From Allolobophora icterica (lineage: Eukaryota; Annelida; Clitellata; Crassiclitellata; Lumbricidae): a stretch of 64,000 nt of DNA. Both the position numbers and the translations under genes were made by a program. Under the pieces are notes generated by a model. That model ran no database searches, had not been told where the DNA came from, and was given only the letters and a program-made list of their open reading frames with translations. Below, piece by piece: positions 42,501-52,243 of the stretch (positions within the stretch are counted from its first letter, which is position 1; every line of letters starts with the position of its first letter). The stretch is from positions 37,950,722 to 38,014,721 of the forward strand of contig OY744607.1 of assembly GCA_963556255.1 (NCBI GenBank), given 5' to 3'.

Positions 42501-43178
42501 ATCTGTGAAACCTTTACAAATTTTTGGGATTAACAAAATAATCCATAACACCAGTTCAAAGAAATTTTAATTCAGAAACCTCTACCTGGATTCATCACAT
42601 GGGAACGATCTATAGTCTATTGTCTTAGCACTCTGCTAATAATCTGCATAGGGTGAGCAGTTAAGGAGTTACAAGGTCATTTAAATACAGTTAAGTTTAG
42701 AATATTGGCAAATATCCATATGAATTCATATTACAATTTAATTATCATGGATCAACAGCAATGGGTAACAAATTTATTAATACTAAATCCTCCCCCATAT
42801 ATCTGTTTCTATCTCATTACCGAAACAAAAGAGCATCATGCAGTGCAAAATTGCTTCCTAGTAGAAGCGCAAGAGCACACACACAAAATTTCAGAATTTC
42901 ACCTTGCAGACAAATTCTTCTTGCGTTTCAACATGAAATGCTGTACATTGCTGAAAGGGTCCTGTCTGTTCGGGTTCTCCGAACAGCAGGTATTTGGCGA
43001 TTCTTTTAACCGATGAAGCTGTCGACGTGCTTGCCGAGAAATCAGGCGGACAGTTTGACCGAATATCCGGACTGAGAGAACCACAGCCTGCGGTGACATT
43101 CGCTGGAAGAAAACTCAGTTCTCGCTTTACCAACGGAATATCCACTGACGGTCTCTGCCTAGACCGTGGAGGACTCAT
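36581..43178 (-). CDS. TRIB: Tribbles pseudokinase, complete, 3 exons
   Basis: Exons in transcript order: 43178-42903, 41306-41014, 37097-36581. GT-AG borders, phases match, 1086 nt (361 aa), and the same three-exon layout as vertebrate TRIB genes. Tribbles proteins are scaffolds that bring substrates to the COP1 ubiquitin ligase and bind MEK1. Visible features are a kinase-like N-lobe with the ATP-site Lys in EEFVCK (K92), the diagnostic catalytic loop IIRDLKLRKFVFKD (174-187; the usual His of HRD is Ile), no DFG (NGLEEAH in its place), the tribbles signature DKHGCPAYVSPEIL, KAADVWSLGVVLYTML, HPWF, and a C-terminal COP1 motif DQRVPE (332-337). The start is ATG at 43178. The next upstream in-frame codons run to a stop without another ATG. 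Paralogue (TRIB1, 2 or 3) not assignable. Intron 2 contains a 958-bp hAT element. Confidence 0.95.
39753..39829. repeat. Perfect hairpin, 37-bp arms, 3-nt loop
   Basis: The left arm AAGATCCTCAAGCATAAAC... (39753-39789) is exactly complementary to 39793-39829, with loop TTT. No mismatch in 37 pairs. No flanking duplication seen. Confidence 0.95.
39889..40022. mobile_element. Short foldback element related to 9834-10237
   Basis: It begins GGTAAATGCGACGACTGAG and ends with the near-inverse, with inverted arms of about 30 bp. It shares 'aacaatatgg', 'gagcgctgct' and the terminal 'gactgagtgcct' with the larger copy in AGPAT intron 1. No target duplication visible. Confidence 0.75.
41980..42225 (-). 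repeat. tRNA-derived SINE, minus strand, with (AAAT)n tail
   Basis: From 42225 leftwards the minus strand reads 'gggcgtggtggctcagtgg' (A box) and 'ggttgcaggttcgaatccca' (B box), then a body with 'cttgggcaagtccttcactc' and 'agaggcgctatagaaatatc', ending in (AAAT)n at 41980-42000. It is the best preserved SINE of the window and lies in TRIB intron 1 (41307-42902). Confidence 0.85.
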
Positions 43179-44817
43179 AGAGACCCCTGCTGCAGAACAA
43201 ATGCTGATCGCAATAATTTGATTAATCTGAAGACATTAACAATGTCCGTGCAGCTCCAGAAATAAACACTTGATTGAGTTCGATGAAAAGGCTCGAAAAA
43301 TTGGTAGCTTTGGCCAAACTGCAGAATTGAAACACCGAGTCAAGATCTATATCACAGATATAAGCTATGCTGCCGTAGAAAGAATAACTGAAAGCGTTTA
43401 CGCTGATTATGACATCAGAAATCTAGATCGTTCCTTTGTCAGGAATCTGGTAATCTGACGAGTCGAGTCCTCCCGGCATGAACTGCGAAACCTCGTTTAA
43501 CAGACACGAAGAATATTCGCCGTAATTCTTCCTCCTTCGAACTAAGTAGTTGTATCCAGCATGACCATTTCGCTAAATCTACTTTCGGATCTCAGTCCCG
43601 TTCAGAAATTCAACAATCAGACATGAAACGCACTTCCCTTAGTGGACCAAGGCCTCTGTCGCGCCATCCCTAGTGTCGCGTAGTCCGCGATACCGCAAGT
43701 CTTTCAGACTCCACGAGTACGACGCACAAGATTGTCCCAGTCAGCAAAATAGGCCACTCCTAACTACGCAGTTAGAGGCGAGCGATGGGTGGAGGGTCTA
43801 ACTACGCACTTCCAAGGCTCTGTCTGTCCGTTCGACTGGCAAGCCCTCGATCCCGACCGTTAACAGACGGTCGTTCCTCCCGGCGGGTTCCTTTCGTCCC
43901 TCTTGGAAGGGTTCAACCAGCACCCTTCCCCAGGTCTCAGCTTCTCCTGACAATCCAAACCCTACCCTTCTCGACTCACTGCCATTGTCCGACGACGTCG
44001 ACGTCAATGAGTCAGTCCTCGTCCGTTCAGTAGTACATGTTACCTAAAATGCACCAAGTGTCGTAAGCATGTCAATGTCCTTGGGAACTGCAAATGAAGT
44101 AATCACGACCGCTTTTACCGCTTGGATGCAGCGCTTCTACCCGCACCAAGTGCAAGATTCTTTATCTGCTTAGTAGGCGCGACTGCAACACGACGATTAC
44201 TGAATGTGAAGCGCGCAACACTTTTGTAGCGCATAGCATATATACAATTTGTTGCTGAAACAGGTGATCACTACATTTATTGCCTAGCTAAAAATTATGC
44301 CAAGTCACAGATTATTAATTTCAACACAAAGCGAATTGTTATTTAGCGTACTTTTCGCCAAATGATTGTGAATATCTGATGACGACAAATAACGCGTTGC
44401 TCTAAAGAATATTAGTCGCAGCTATGAGGAAAACCCCGTCAAGGTAAGCGACCTGCGCAGGCCTACGAAAAATGTATGCTCAAGCCGACATCAGCAGGAT
44501 GTGACTACAAGTAATGCCGTTAGCCAATACTTGAGCATTTTTAAAGATCGTGTGACTAGATGTGGGCTACCAAAGTCATCATCATCATCATCCTCTGCCA
44601 GAATGCCACATGGAGCCCGTAGAACGTACGTCCCATACAACTCTGTGAGAGAGTACGCGCGGGACCTTACATGGCGTGCGCCAATTCAAACGGGCATCTG
44701 ATCAATTCTTTGAAAAATGAACAGGATCGAGGTATACTGTCGCTATATAAAAACGTAGCTCCCATCTAATGCCCATGGAAATTCTGGAAGGTTCATCTTC
44801 ACTGTCTTTATCATAAT

Positions 44818-44908
44818 CATCATCGTCGTTGTTGTTGTTGTCCTCATCGTCGTTATTGTTATCGTCGTCGTCGTCATTTATTTATTGTTATCATCATCGT
44901 AGTCGTCG

Positions 44909-44942
<34 letters not shown>

Positions 44943-45081
44943 ATGGCGTGCCCCTTTCAACAATTGACTGCCAATCGTCCCGATCATGGGCTCGTCTCCA
45001 TGGCTGTGTGTAGGCCTTACACAGAGGTGTCTCGAGTGAAGATCCGCTTCGCCCATCCTGGTTCAAAACTTCAGATTTCAT
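44818..45081 (-). mobile_element. Non-LTR retrotransposon C-terminus with GAT tail
   Basis: The minus strand reads LCKAYTQPWRRAHDRDDW, then QSIVERGTPLDDDDDD. This is the same terminal block as the fragment at 4811-5060, where the poly-Asp is encoded by (GAT)n. The GAT-type microsatellite (44818-44942 on the plus strand as ATC/GTC) is thus the tail of an RTE-like element. Confidence 0.65.
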
Positions 45082-45509
45082 AAGGCGTGCGATAGTTGGT
45101 GATCTTGCCTTTCACACGTACATGATCAGTAACGTTTGGACAGTGCGTAACAACATGCGACTAATTGGAATAAACCATAATTTATAATAGGCTTCAGTGT
45201 AATTAATTCGGCTTGCTGCCTGAGCCCATAAGAACAATTACATGTTTGTAACTGCAGACCTAATTATCTGTGTCCTTTCATCTATGCGGCATTATATGAT
45301 TGTAACCGTAATTTAATTTACATTTGTTCAGTCCAAAATTACATTAGGCTAGTTACCAAGTCTCCAGAGAATTTTCACTCTAACTCTAAGCTTCCCAAGT
45401 TTTAAGACCCAAAGTCACCAATATTTCTGAAATTTCCTGCAATTATCAGCCTATATGCATGTTAGGCCTACTTGTAAGTGTAAAACCTAAATTTATCAGC
45501 GCCTCGCAG

Positions 45510-46121
45510 TGACCACGTCAGGGAGGCCAACTTCTTCTCCAGTACTACACTAAATCAAGTCCGCAAGAGCCAGATTTGTGGATCAGTTTCGGTGCCAGAT
45601 TAGAATCCGGGGGTCAGGCCGTAGAGACAGCGCTGCGTGGTGCTGGCCTGCTGAGGTGGAAAGCACTGGCGGTGATCTTGTATGACAGGTTGAGGACACG
45701 GGACACTTTTGAACTGATCTGGTCAAAAAAGGGTGGAACACATTATTTTGTTGGGCATTTTTGGCGTTTCTTCAAAATTTAGGGGGACAACTGTGTAGGC
45801 CTACTGTGTCCGCAGTGACCACGTCAGGGAGACCAACTTATTCTCCAGTACTACACTAAATCAAGTCCGCAAGAGCCAGATTTGTGGATCAGTTTCGGTG
45901 CCAGATTAGAATCCGGGGGTCAGGCCGTAGAGACAGCGCTGCGTGGTGCTGGCCTGCTGAGGTGGAAAGCACTGGCGGTGATCTTGTATGACAGGTTGAG
46001 GACACGGGACACTTTTGAACTGATCTGGTCAAAAAAGGGTGGAACACATTATTTTGTTGGGCATTTTTGGCGTTTCTTCAAAATTTAGGGGGACAACTGT
46101 GTAGGCCTACTGTGTCCACTG
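45510..46121 (+). repeat. 306-bp direct tandem duplication
   Basis: 'gtgaccacgtcagggaggcc' to 'gtgtaggcctactgtgtccgc' (about 45510-45815) is repeated at 45816-46121 with almost no change, and the 68-codon frame inside each copy is identical. The duplicated unit spans the left boundary of the hAT-like element starting at 45664, so the duplication followed that insertion. Confidence 0.92.
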
Positions 46122-46181
46122 TCCACCCACTCTTAAAGGTGGGGGTCTAGTCTCCCTCGATCCCCGGGATCGCCGCCCATG
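45664..46181 (-). mobile_element. GGCGGCGATC-family hAT-like MITE, partly duplicated
   Basis: The left end CACTGGCGGTGATCTTG and right end GATCGCCGCCCATG match the family termini. GTGGAAAG lies directly before 45664 and directly after 46181. Because of the tandem duplication a second left end, with its own GTGGAAAG, is at 45970, so the original element was about 212 bp. Confidence 0.8.
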
Positions 46182-47445
46182 GTGGAAAGCGATTGTGGTT
46201 GCAACGGTGGTCGTAGAATTGTGCAGAATCGGATGAAGGATAGATCAGTTTGAAAAAGTTCGCTTTTCAGTCTGGAATGAAACGCTTCAGAGGACAAGGC
46301 AGGCGGAGGAAAAGTACATATTTACAGATGAAAATGGAGGATTAGCCTGCCAGAATACCCGTATGGAGCCCACATAGGACCCATGCATGTTCCCATATGT
46401 GACCCCCAGGGCTGTAGTCGAAATATACGCGGGTATACAGCGTATAGGCTACTTACCTCTAGCGAAATTTGAGAGCGTATACTCAGCGCTCTAGACGAGG
46501 GTATACGCGGGTATACAGCGTATACTTACCTCTGTAGAGACCTGAGTAATGAAATTTTGAGGAAAAAGAGAGGTTTTGACAGGTTTTTTGAGGTTTTTAG
46601 GGCGAATGACTAAAAAAAAAGGTCATCAACTTTTTCAGAGACGAAATCGTAAAAGTCATAAAATTTTAAGGGAATTTGTTAAAAGTCTGAAATTTTTCTT
46701 AGACGAATTCCTAAAAAAGGTCTTCACATTTTTTTACGCCGCTGGTCACCGGCAGGGCCTACTATCCCCCCCTGTAAGCTGGAAGCAATCCCCCCTTACT
46801 GTAAACCTCCCCTATCTCCCATCCCTTCTTCCACTACACCTCCCCACTCCCTTCCTCCCCCTTTCCCCTCCAAATCCACACCCTCTCCCTTCCCCTCCTG
46901 TACATTCCCCCTCTCCCTCCCCTCCCCCTTGAAGTGGGGGTCCGGGGGCCCTCCCCCGGAAAAAATTTGGATTTCTACATTGCCGTAGGTGAGTTTTAGC
47001 GCATTTTTTGGAGCAAGAAAACTGGCTTTGGAAAACTACATTTTAGTTCAACTGAACTGTTGAATTAATTTCTGCAGGTCTCCCAGTGCACTGTAAAAAT
47101 TTTATGGGACAAGCTGTAATAAATATGGCACAGAATTTCAGTGCTACAATTATTGTTGTGTAGTGCAGTGAAAATGAGATTATCAGGTCTTGAAAATATT
47201 CCTGCAAAATAATTGTCGGCTGGATAACACTGTAGTAGGCAGGGATGGAGCCTTTTACCGCTGCATATAACACCAGAAATGTGCAATCGTTAAAATCCCC
47301 ATATATTTGCTAAACAGTGTCCTATATTGCCAAATATTTTAACATGTGTCCCATATTTTGGAAATTTCTAAATCAACAATCAATTTTTTAAATACTTTTT
47401 GCATCTTTCATCAACAAACAATGGCAGAACATAATGGCCAATAGC

Positions 47446-47770
47446 CAGTGTTTAATCTAGTCCCCCTCTTCTGGGAGGGGAAACCAGGTTTCTGGGGGGG
47501 GGACAAGCCAATTTTCCAGACTTTTTCAACTTTCGTCCGTCCAGACTTTTTCAAGTTTCATCTTTAAAAAAGTTGATGACCCTTTTTTTAGTCATTCGTT
47601 TATTTCATGACCTTTTTTAGGAATACGTCTCTCTGGGGGGAACCATATATCACCATGTATCCTGGGGGGAAGCTCTCAACATTATAATATTGCCGGCCTC
47701 TGGGGGGGGAAACATCAATCCTGGGGGGACATTTACCCCCCCCCCCCAAAGACGTCTAGATTAAACACTG
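47446..47770. mobile_element. CAGTGTTTAATCTAG-family element, inner level, 9-bp TSD
   Basis: It is 325 bp with perfect inverted termini CAGTGTTTAATCTAG...CTAGATTAAACACTG and GCCAATAGC on both sides (47437-47445 and 47771-47779). A 9-bp duplication is more like Mutator-type than hAT. Its relative is at 31801-32172. Confidence 0.92.
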
Positions 47771-47947
47771 GCCAATAGCTAAAGAAAAACAAGTAATAAT
47801 GATACACGACAATACTGCTTAGACACTGTATGGTAACCTCAGCAAATATTGCATGGCCCATAATACTGATATATCACAATACAATACTTTAAGAATCATT
47901 AGTAATTAGTCACTTTATTAGTCACTAATTAGTAGACATTAGTGACT

Positions 47948-47981
47948 GTGCCAGGGGGGGAAACTTTTCCCCCCCTGGCAC
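47948..47981. repeat. 13-bp-arm hairpin
   Basis: GTGCCAGGGGGGG, an 8-nt loop, then CCCCCCCTGGCAC. It lies near the right end of the middle nested element and may be a short insertion or a subterminal structure. Confidence 0.85.
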
Positions 47982-48623
47982 AAATTGGAAGCAGTCTGAT
48001 TCCTTCCCCCCCTACGTAGTAGGCCCTGGTCACCGGTAGCGTATACTCACCTCAAATTTTACCACTACAGCCCTGGTGCCCCTCTAATGCCCACGACACT
48101 GCTGGTAGGATATTGAATGATAGGGCCTATAGCAGCGACCAGGCCACTCAAAACGAGACAACGTTTGCTGGATCAGCTGCTTTCATCAACACGAGTTCAG
48201 CGACTCGAGATTTTTACATTGCTTCTTCCGCATTCACGCGTCCCAATCATCAACATCCGGGAGTGGGCTCTGGTCTCTGTTATTATACCTCCAGAAGAAC
48301 TGTCTAATAGGTCAAAATTCGGGTATTTCCATCCATCATGAGCAGACCGTACTGAGCGTAGGCTGTTCAGATTATTGTTGTGGGCCCAACAGACATTTAT
48401 GAAGCCTCACTTCCTGTTATATTAGCGAGGAATGGGCTTCGGACCAATGGCCCAGACGGGCATAAAATATATCTTTCGTGGCTTGGTAACTGTGTTGGAT
48501 TTATGATATTTATCATGGATTGGGTTTCATATTAAGAAAACCTCTTCCTGGTCAAATCATCAGTATTCTGGTAACATTATATGCTAAATCTCCTCAGTTT
48601 CTGAGCGCCACACAAGCTGCGTC

Positions 48624-48751
<128 letters not shown>

Positions 48752-49318
48752 CAGTGGCAGCGATCTTGTCTGAGAGGTGGGGGGGGACAAAGTCGGCCAC
48801 GGTCTCGTCGATGACCGTTTTTGGAAAATGTTGTCCCAAAATAAAAAATTTCTGCCACTTCATCTCCGAAAAATTTCGCTTTCATCTCCCAAAAAACTTG
48901 ATGACTTTTTCTTACACTCTCCTTTTACCTTTTATCTTCCCCACTTCTTCACTCTTTTCCCCACTTTCATTTTTACCAATTCATCTCTGCAAAATATCGA
49001 TTTCGTCTCGAAAAAACTTTAATGACCTTTTTTAGTTATTCGCCACGTTTTACAACTTTTTCCCGTCTCCCAACAATAACCTCATAACCCTTTTCTTTTT
49101 TTGATTGAATTCCTTCTTCTTTCTCATAATTTTTTGGGGGGACACTTCTGCTCAAAAAATTTATTTTTACCTCGTCTGGTCAGAAACGCTGCGAAATCCC
49201 TCACGCGCAGTTACATTTCTCCGCCTTTTTTGGTGTTTCTTCAAAATGTGGGGGGACAAATATATGGAGTGTCCCCCACTCTTAAAGGTCCCCCCATACC
49301 CCTAGATCGCCGCCCATG
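48752..49318 (-). mobile_element. GGCGGCGATC-family hAT-like MITE inserted in a microsatellite
   Basis: It is 567 bp. The left end is CAGTGGCAGCGATCTTGTC and the right end GATCGCCGCCCATG. AGACAGAC flanks both sides (48744-48751 and 49319-49326). It is the opposite orientation to the copy at 55169-55632, with which it shares most of its length. Confidence 0.9.
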
Positions 49319-49488
<170 letters not shown>

Positions 49489-49837
49489 TTATTACAACAG
49501 CGCTATATCACTTCAAGTACACAAGAGCCAGGTTGTTTTGCCAGTTTCGGTGCTAGGTTGGTCGCAGTTTCCCACTTGTGCCTGATCGTACTCGGGCTGT
49601 GCCAGTTCCAAGCCTTTACAAAGGAGGATGGTGACGCTAATCTTCTCTGTTATGACACAGCGTCGTTAAACAACAACTTTAAGTTCACAAGAGCCAGCTT
49701 GCGGCCTGCTTTAGGCTTTAGGCTTAGGCCTACTTTTGGAAGCATCGCATGAACGACTGTGAATGAGCTGGTCTACCTGACGTGCATGGCTTTTGTGCTG
49801 CAGCGGCACTGAGAAATTTCTGAGATTTATAACATTA

Positions 49838-50150
49838 CTAGCAGGTTTACCCGGCGTTGCCTGGGGTTATAAGCCACCACCACCACCACCACCACCACCA
49901 CCACCACCACCACCACCACCACCACCACCACCACCACCACCACCAGAAGTGGGGTTTGGGAGGTTTTCGCCCGTTTCACCATGGAAGCGGTGAAAACGGG
50001 GGACGCGAAGCCTCACACTGGGTGTGTAATGCCCACCCCGAGACAGTAGTGAAGGTTTGGAGTGAAAAGCTCGAAAGCTGTAGAAATGCATCGCGGTCAA
50101 AGATCTGTGACAGACAGACAGAGTTTCTTCTTTATATATATTTAGATATA
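49838..50150. repeat. Retroelement-like 3' repeat with (CAC)n
   Basis: It starts 'actagcaggtttacccggcg' with 'ttgcctgggg', a motif common in animal interspersed repeats, followed by about 24 CAC units (49874-49944). A unique body follows, then 'gatctgtgacagacagacag' and 'tttatatatatttagatata', a typical end of such repeats. Exact class uncertain. Confidence 0.5.
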
Positions 50151-50334
50151 GATATTACATAATATTATCCCAAGTTAGGCACCGTGGAGGATAAGCCGTT
50201 ATAGGGCCGCTTAAAATTGGATCTAATTGAATAGTTTATGCTGCTTACTGCCTCAGCAGCCTGACCCGGCTAGTCTTTAGGCATGCTTCGACTTCCCAAA
50301 GTTTACACAATACAATTACAGCTTTAAATAGTAC

Positions 50335-50490
50335 CCGGAGTCAGTCACTAAGGAGTTACCGACTGACTTGATGAGTTAGCGACTGACTTAGCGACTCAGT
50401 CGACTAAGTCGAATGCTTATCAACTGACTAAGTCACTTAGACTTATCGACTGACTTAGCGAATTGCTAACGACTTCTCATGTAATCAGGT
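50335..50490. repeat. gactgacttagcgact repeat
   Basis: Irregular tandem repeats of 'gactgacttagcgactcagt'-type words, matching 21975-22080. They form overlapping short palindromes such as GTCGACTAAGTCGA. Confidence 0.7.
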
Positions 50491-50642
50491 CTGTCTATTG
50501 GACATACCTCATTAACATACCTGATTACCTAACAACATAATGCATTTTACCGCATACTGCATACTGAGGGTGCCATCATTTCCATGGGCATTGGATGGGA
50601 CCCATACGAATTCTATACGGGTCCAATACGGGAATGTGTGCC

Positions 50643-52243
50643 TAGAGCCCTGCGCCGGCCGCGCCGCGCCGCCGCCGCCGACATTTTGTGGGCGCCGCCG
50701 CCGCCGATTTTTGTTTGTCGGCGCGCCGCCGCCACCGCCGCCGACAATCTGTCGGCGCGCCGCCGATGCCAGTTTGATATGCTTAATTGTTATTGTTGCA
50801 TTTTTCTTGTTTTGCATGATATTGCAAAAATAAGCAAACTATTCTCAGAAATGGCACTTTGATTGGTAGGAACTCGTGTGTTAATGAAGAAGATAAAGAG
50901 TAAACATTGTGGTCTTTATCTTGATATCAAGAATGCATTGTCTTCCTGACTAAATTTGTTTTCCATATACTTTGATGATCTTGTCTTTGTGCCACGATAC
51001 ACACAGTCATTTTAAGCGATATCTTGATACAAGTAGCCAGTGTTGTGATACTGCTGCTCCTATTGCCATTTCCTTAATACCTTGACAACAAAAGCAATAT
51101 GCAATGCATGTCTTTGTATGTGTACTACTGTAACAGTACTACAGTTATCACTCATTCGTTACCTTCATGTTGGATAGCTTCTATAACATTGATTGTAGTC
51201 TTTGAAGTCTGTGGTCTTATTACAATGGTGTAAATTTTTGGCTTAATGTTGTAAGATTAGAGGAGTTTATGAGTGCTATTAATATCAAGATATGCCATTT
51301 AAGTAATAATCTTGCAGAAGCGAAGGTATAATTGATTAATACTTTTGGCTGGAATCTATTAACAGTATCAGTTGACACAGGTTTTGACTTAGTACGTATA
51401 GTATCGAGAATGGTCCTTTTCAGTTTAGTCTGATACAAACAATGGTCTATATGCGGAAACTTTAAATGATGTGGCACCAATTCAAAGAGGCAGCAGACCA
51501 CTTGATAAATTCTTTGAAAAATTTACAGAAGTGAGGCCACTCGGCCAGTGTATTACCATAGGAAAACGTATATATTTACATTTCACTTCATGGCTTCAGC
51601 AGTTCTCTTACTGGGAGAATGCTGTTATCCAGCATCTGCCATGTGACTTGGTGTGTAAGCCTACACTGTATCAGTGCATATATGCAGGTGTATTCATGCA
51701 ATATGCAAATGCATGTTGCTTCATCTGATTACAATTTGCCAATACCTATACACAGTATACAGATATGCAGTGCAATTAAGGATTTTCATATTTGTAAGGC
51801 AAATGTCTGAAGGTGTCTTCTCTTTCAGTCCTTTTATATGTAGTTGAGCTTCAGTGTGATCGAGTGGCTTGAGAGAACTTGGCCCTTTGACTGGTCACAG
51901 GACCAACGGTTGTTCAACTCTCATAGTGACTCACATATGGGTGTCCGGAGAGGGAAGGAGGATTTGCCCTCCTGGATTGGTGAATAGATTTTCCATGCAG
52001 AAACGTAACTTTGCCCTCTGGAAAAATTTAGCCCCTTAGAAAAATTTTATCCCCCTCCGGAAAAATTCCTGCGGATGCCCATGGTGACTCATGTTTCTGA
52101 CTAGGGCACGCCGCGCCGCGCCGCGCCGACGCCGACATTTTGTGGGCGCCGCCGCCGCCGATTTTTGTTCGTCGGCGCGCCGCCGCCGACCAAAAATGAC
52201 CGGCGCGCCGCCGCCGACACTATGACGTCGGCGCAGGGCTCTA
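50643..52243. mobile_element. 1.6-kb hAT-like element with GCC-rich ends and perfect TSD
   Basis: Perfect 15-bp inverted termini TAGAGCCCTGCGCCG, with TGTGTGCC on both sides (50635-50642 and 52244-52251). The left 120 bp and right 140 bp carry the same GCC-rich block in the same orientation ('cgacattttgtgggcgcc', 'gatttttgttygtcggcg'). The middle is AT-rich with no transposase frame. Confidence 0.85.
52104..52243. repeat. GCC-rich 140-bp unit at the right end of the 1.6-kb element
   Basis: It starts TAGGGCACGCCGCG, a decayed version of the TAGAGCCCTGCGCCG terminus, and ends in a perfect terminus, so it looks like a complete mini-element. Its own left flank does not match the right duplication, whereas the outer pair does. 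Confidence 0.65.

Larger units (their letters stand above)
46753..48028. mobile_element. hAT-like element (CAGGGCCTAC family), middle level of the nest
   Basis: It is 1276 bp and starts CAGGGCCTACTATCCCCCCC. The right end 'cctacgtagtaggccctg' is the inverse with a small insertion. GTCACCGG flanks both sides exactly (46745-46752 and 48029-48036), and related copies of the outer element read straight through this site ('ctggtcaccggtagcgtata' at 61131). It has C-rich ends and no transposase frame. Confidence 0.92.
46407..48075. mobile_element. hAT-like MITE (CAGGGCTGTAGTCGA family), outer level of a three-level nest
   Basis: It begins CAGGGCTGTAGTCGAAATAT and ends 'accactacagccctg'. The flanks are GTGACCCC and GTGCCCCT (6 of 8). 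Subterminal 'acgcgggtatacagcgtata' repeats are typical of the family. Relatives: 59538-59764 and 60833-61179. It is split by the insertion 46753-48028. Confidence 0.85.

Noticed and set aside
43270..43458. Plus-strand 62-codon frame upstream of TRIB
   Set aside because: Lies in the presumed TRIB 5' region with no family resemblance and no partner exons.
45576..46088. Two identical 68-codon frames as a possible duplicated small gene
   Set aside because: The frame crosses a MITE boundary and the duplication explains the identity. No sign of selection or expression.
47948..47981. Rho-independent-style terminator hairpin
   Set aside because: This is animal DNA, and the GC hairpin is part of a transposon. 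Bacterial terminator logic does not apply.
49793..50162. Poly-Pro and poly-His open frames
   Set aside because: They translate the (CAC)n run inside an interspersed repeat. No flanking domain or splice pattern.
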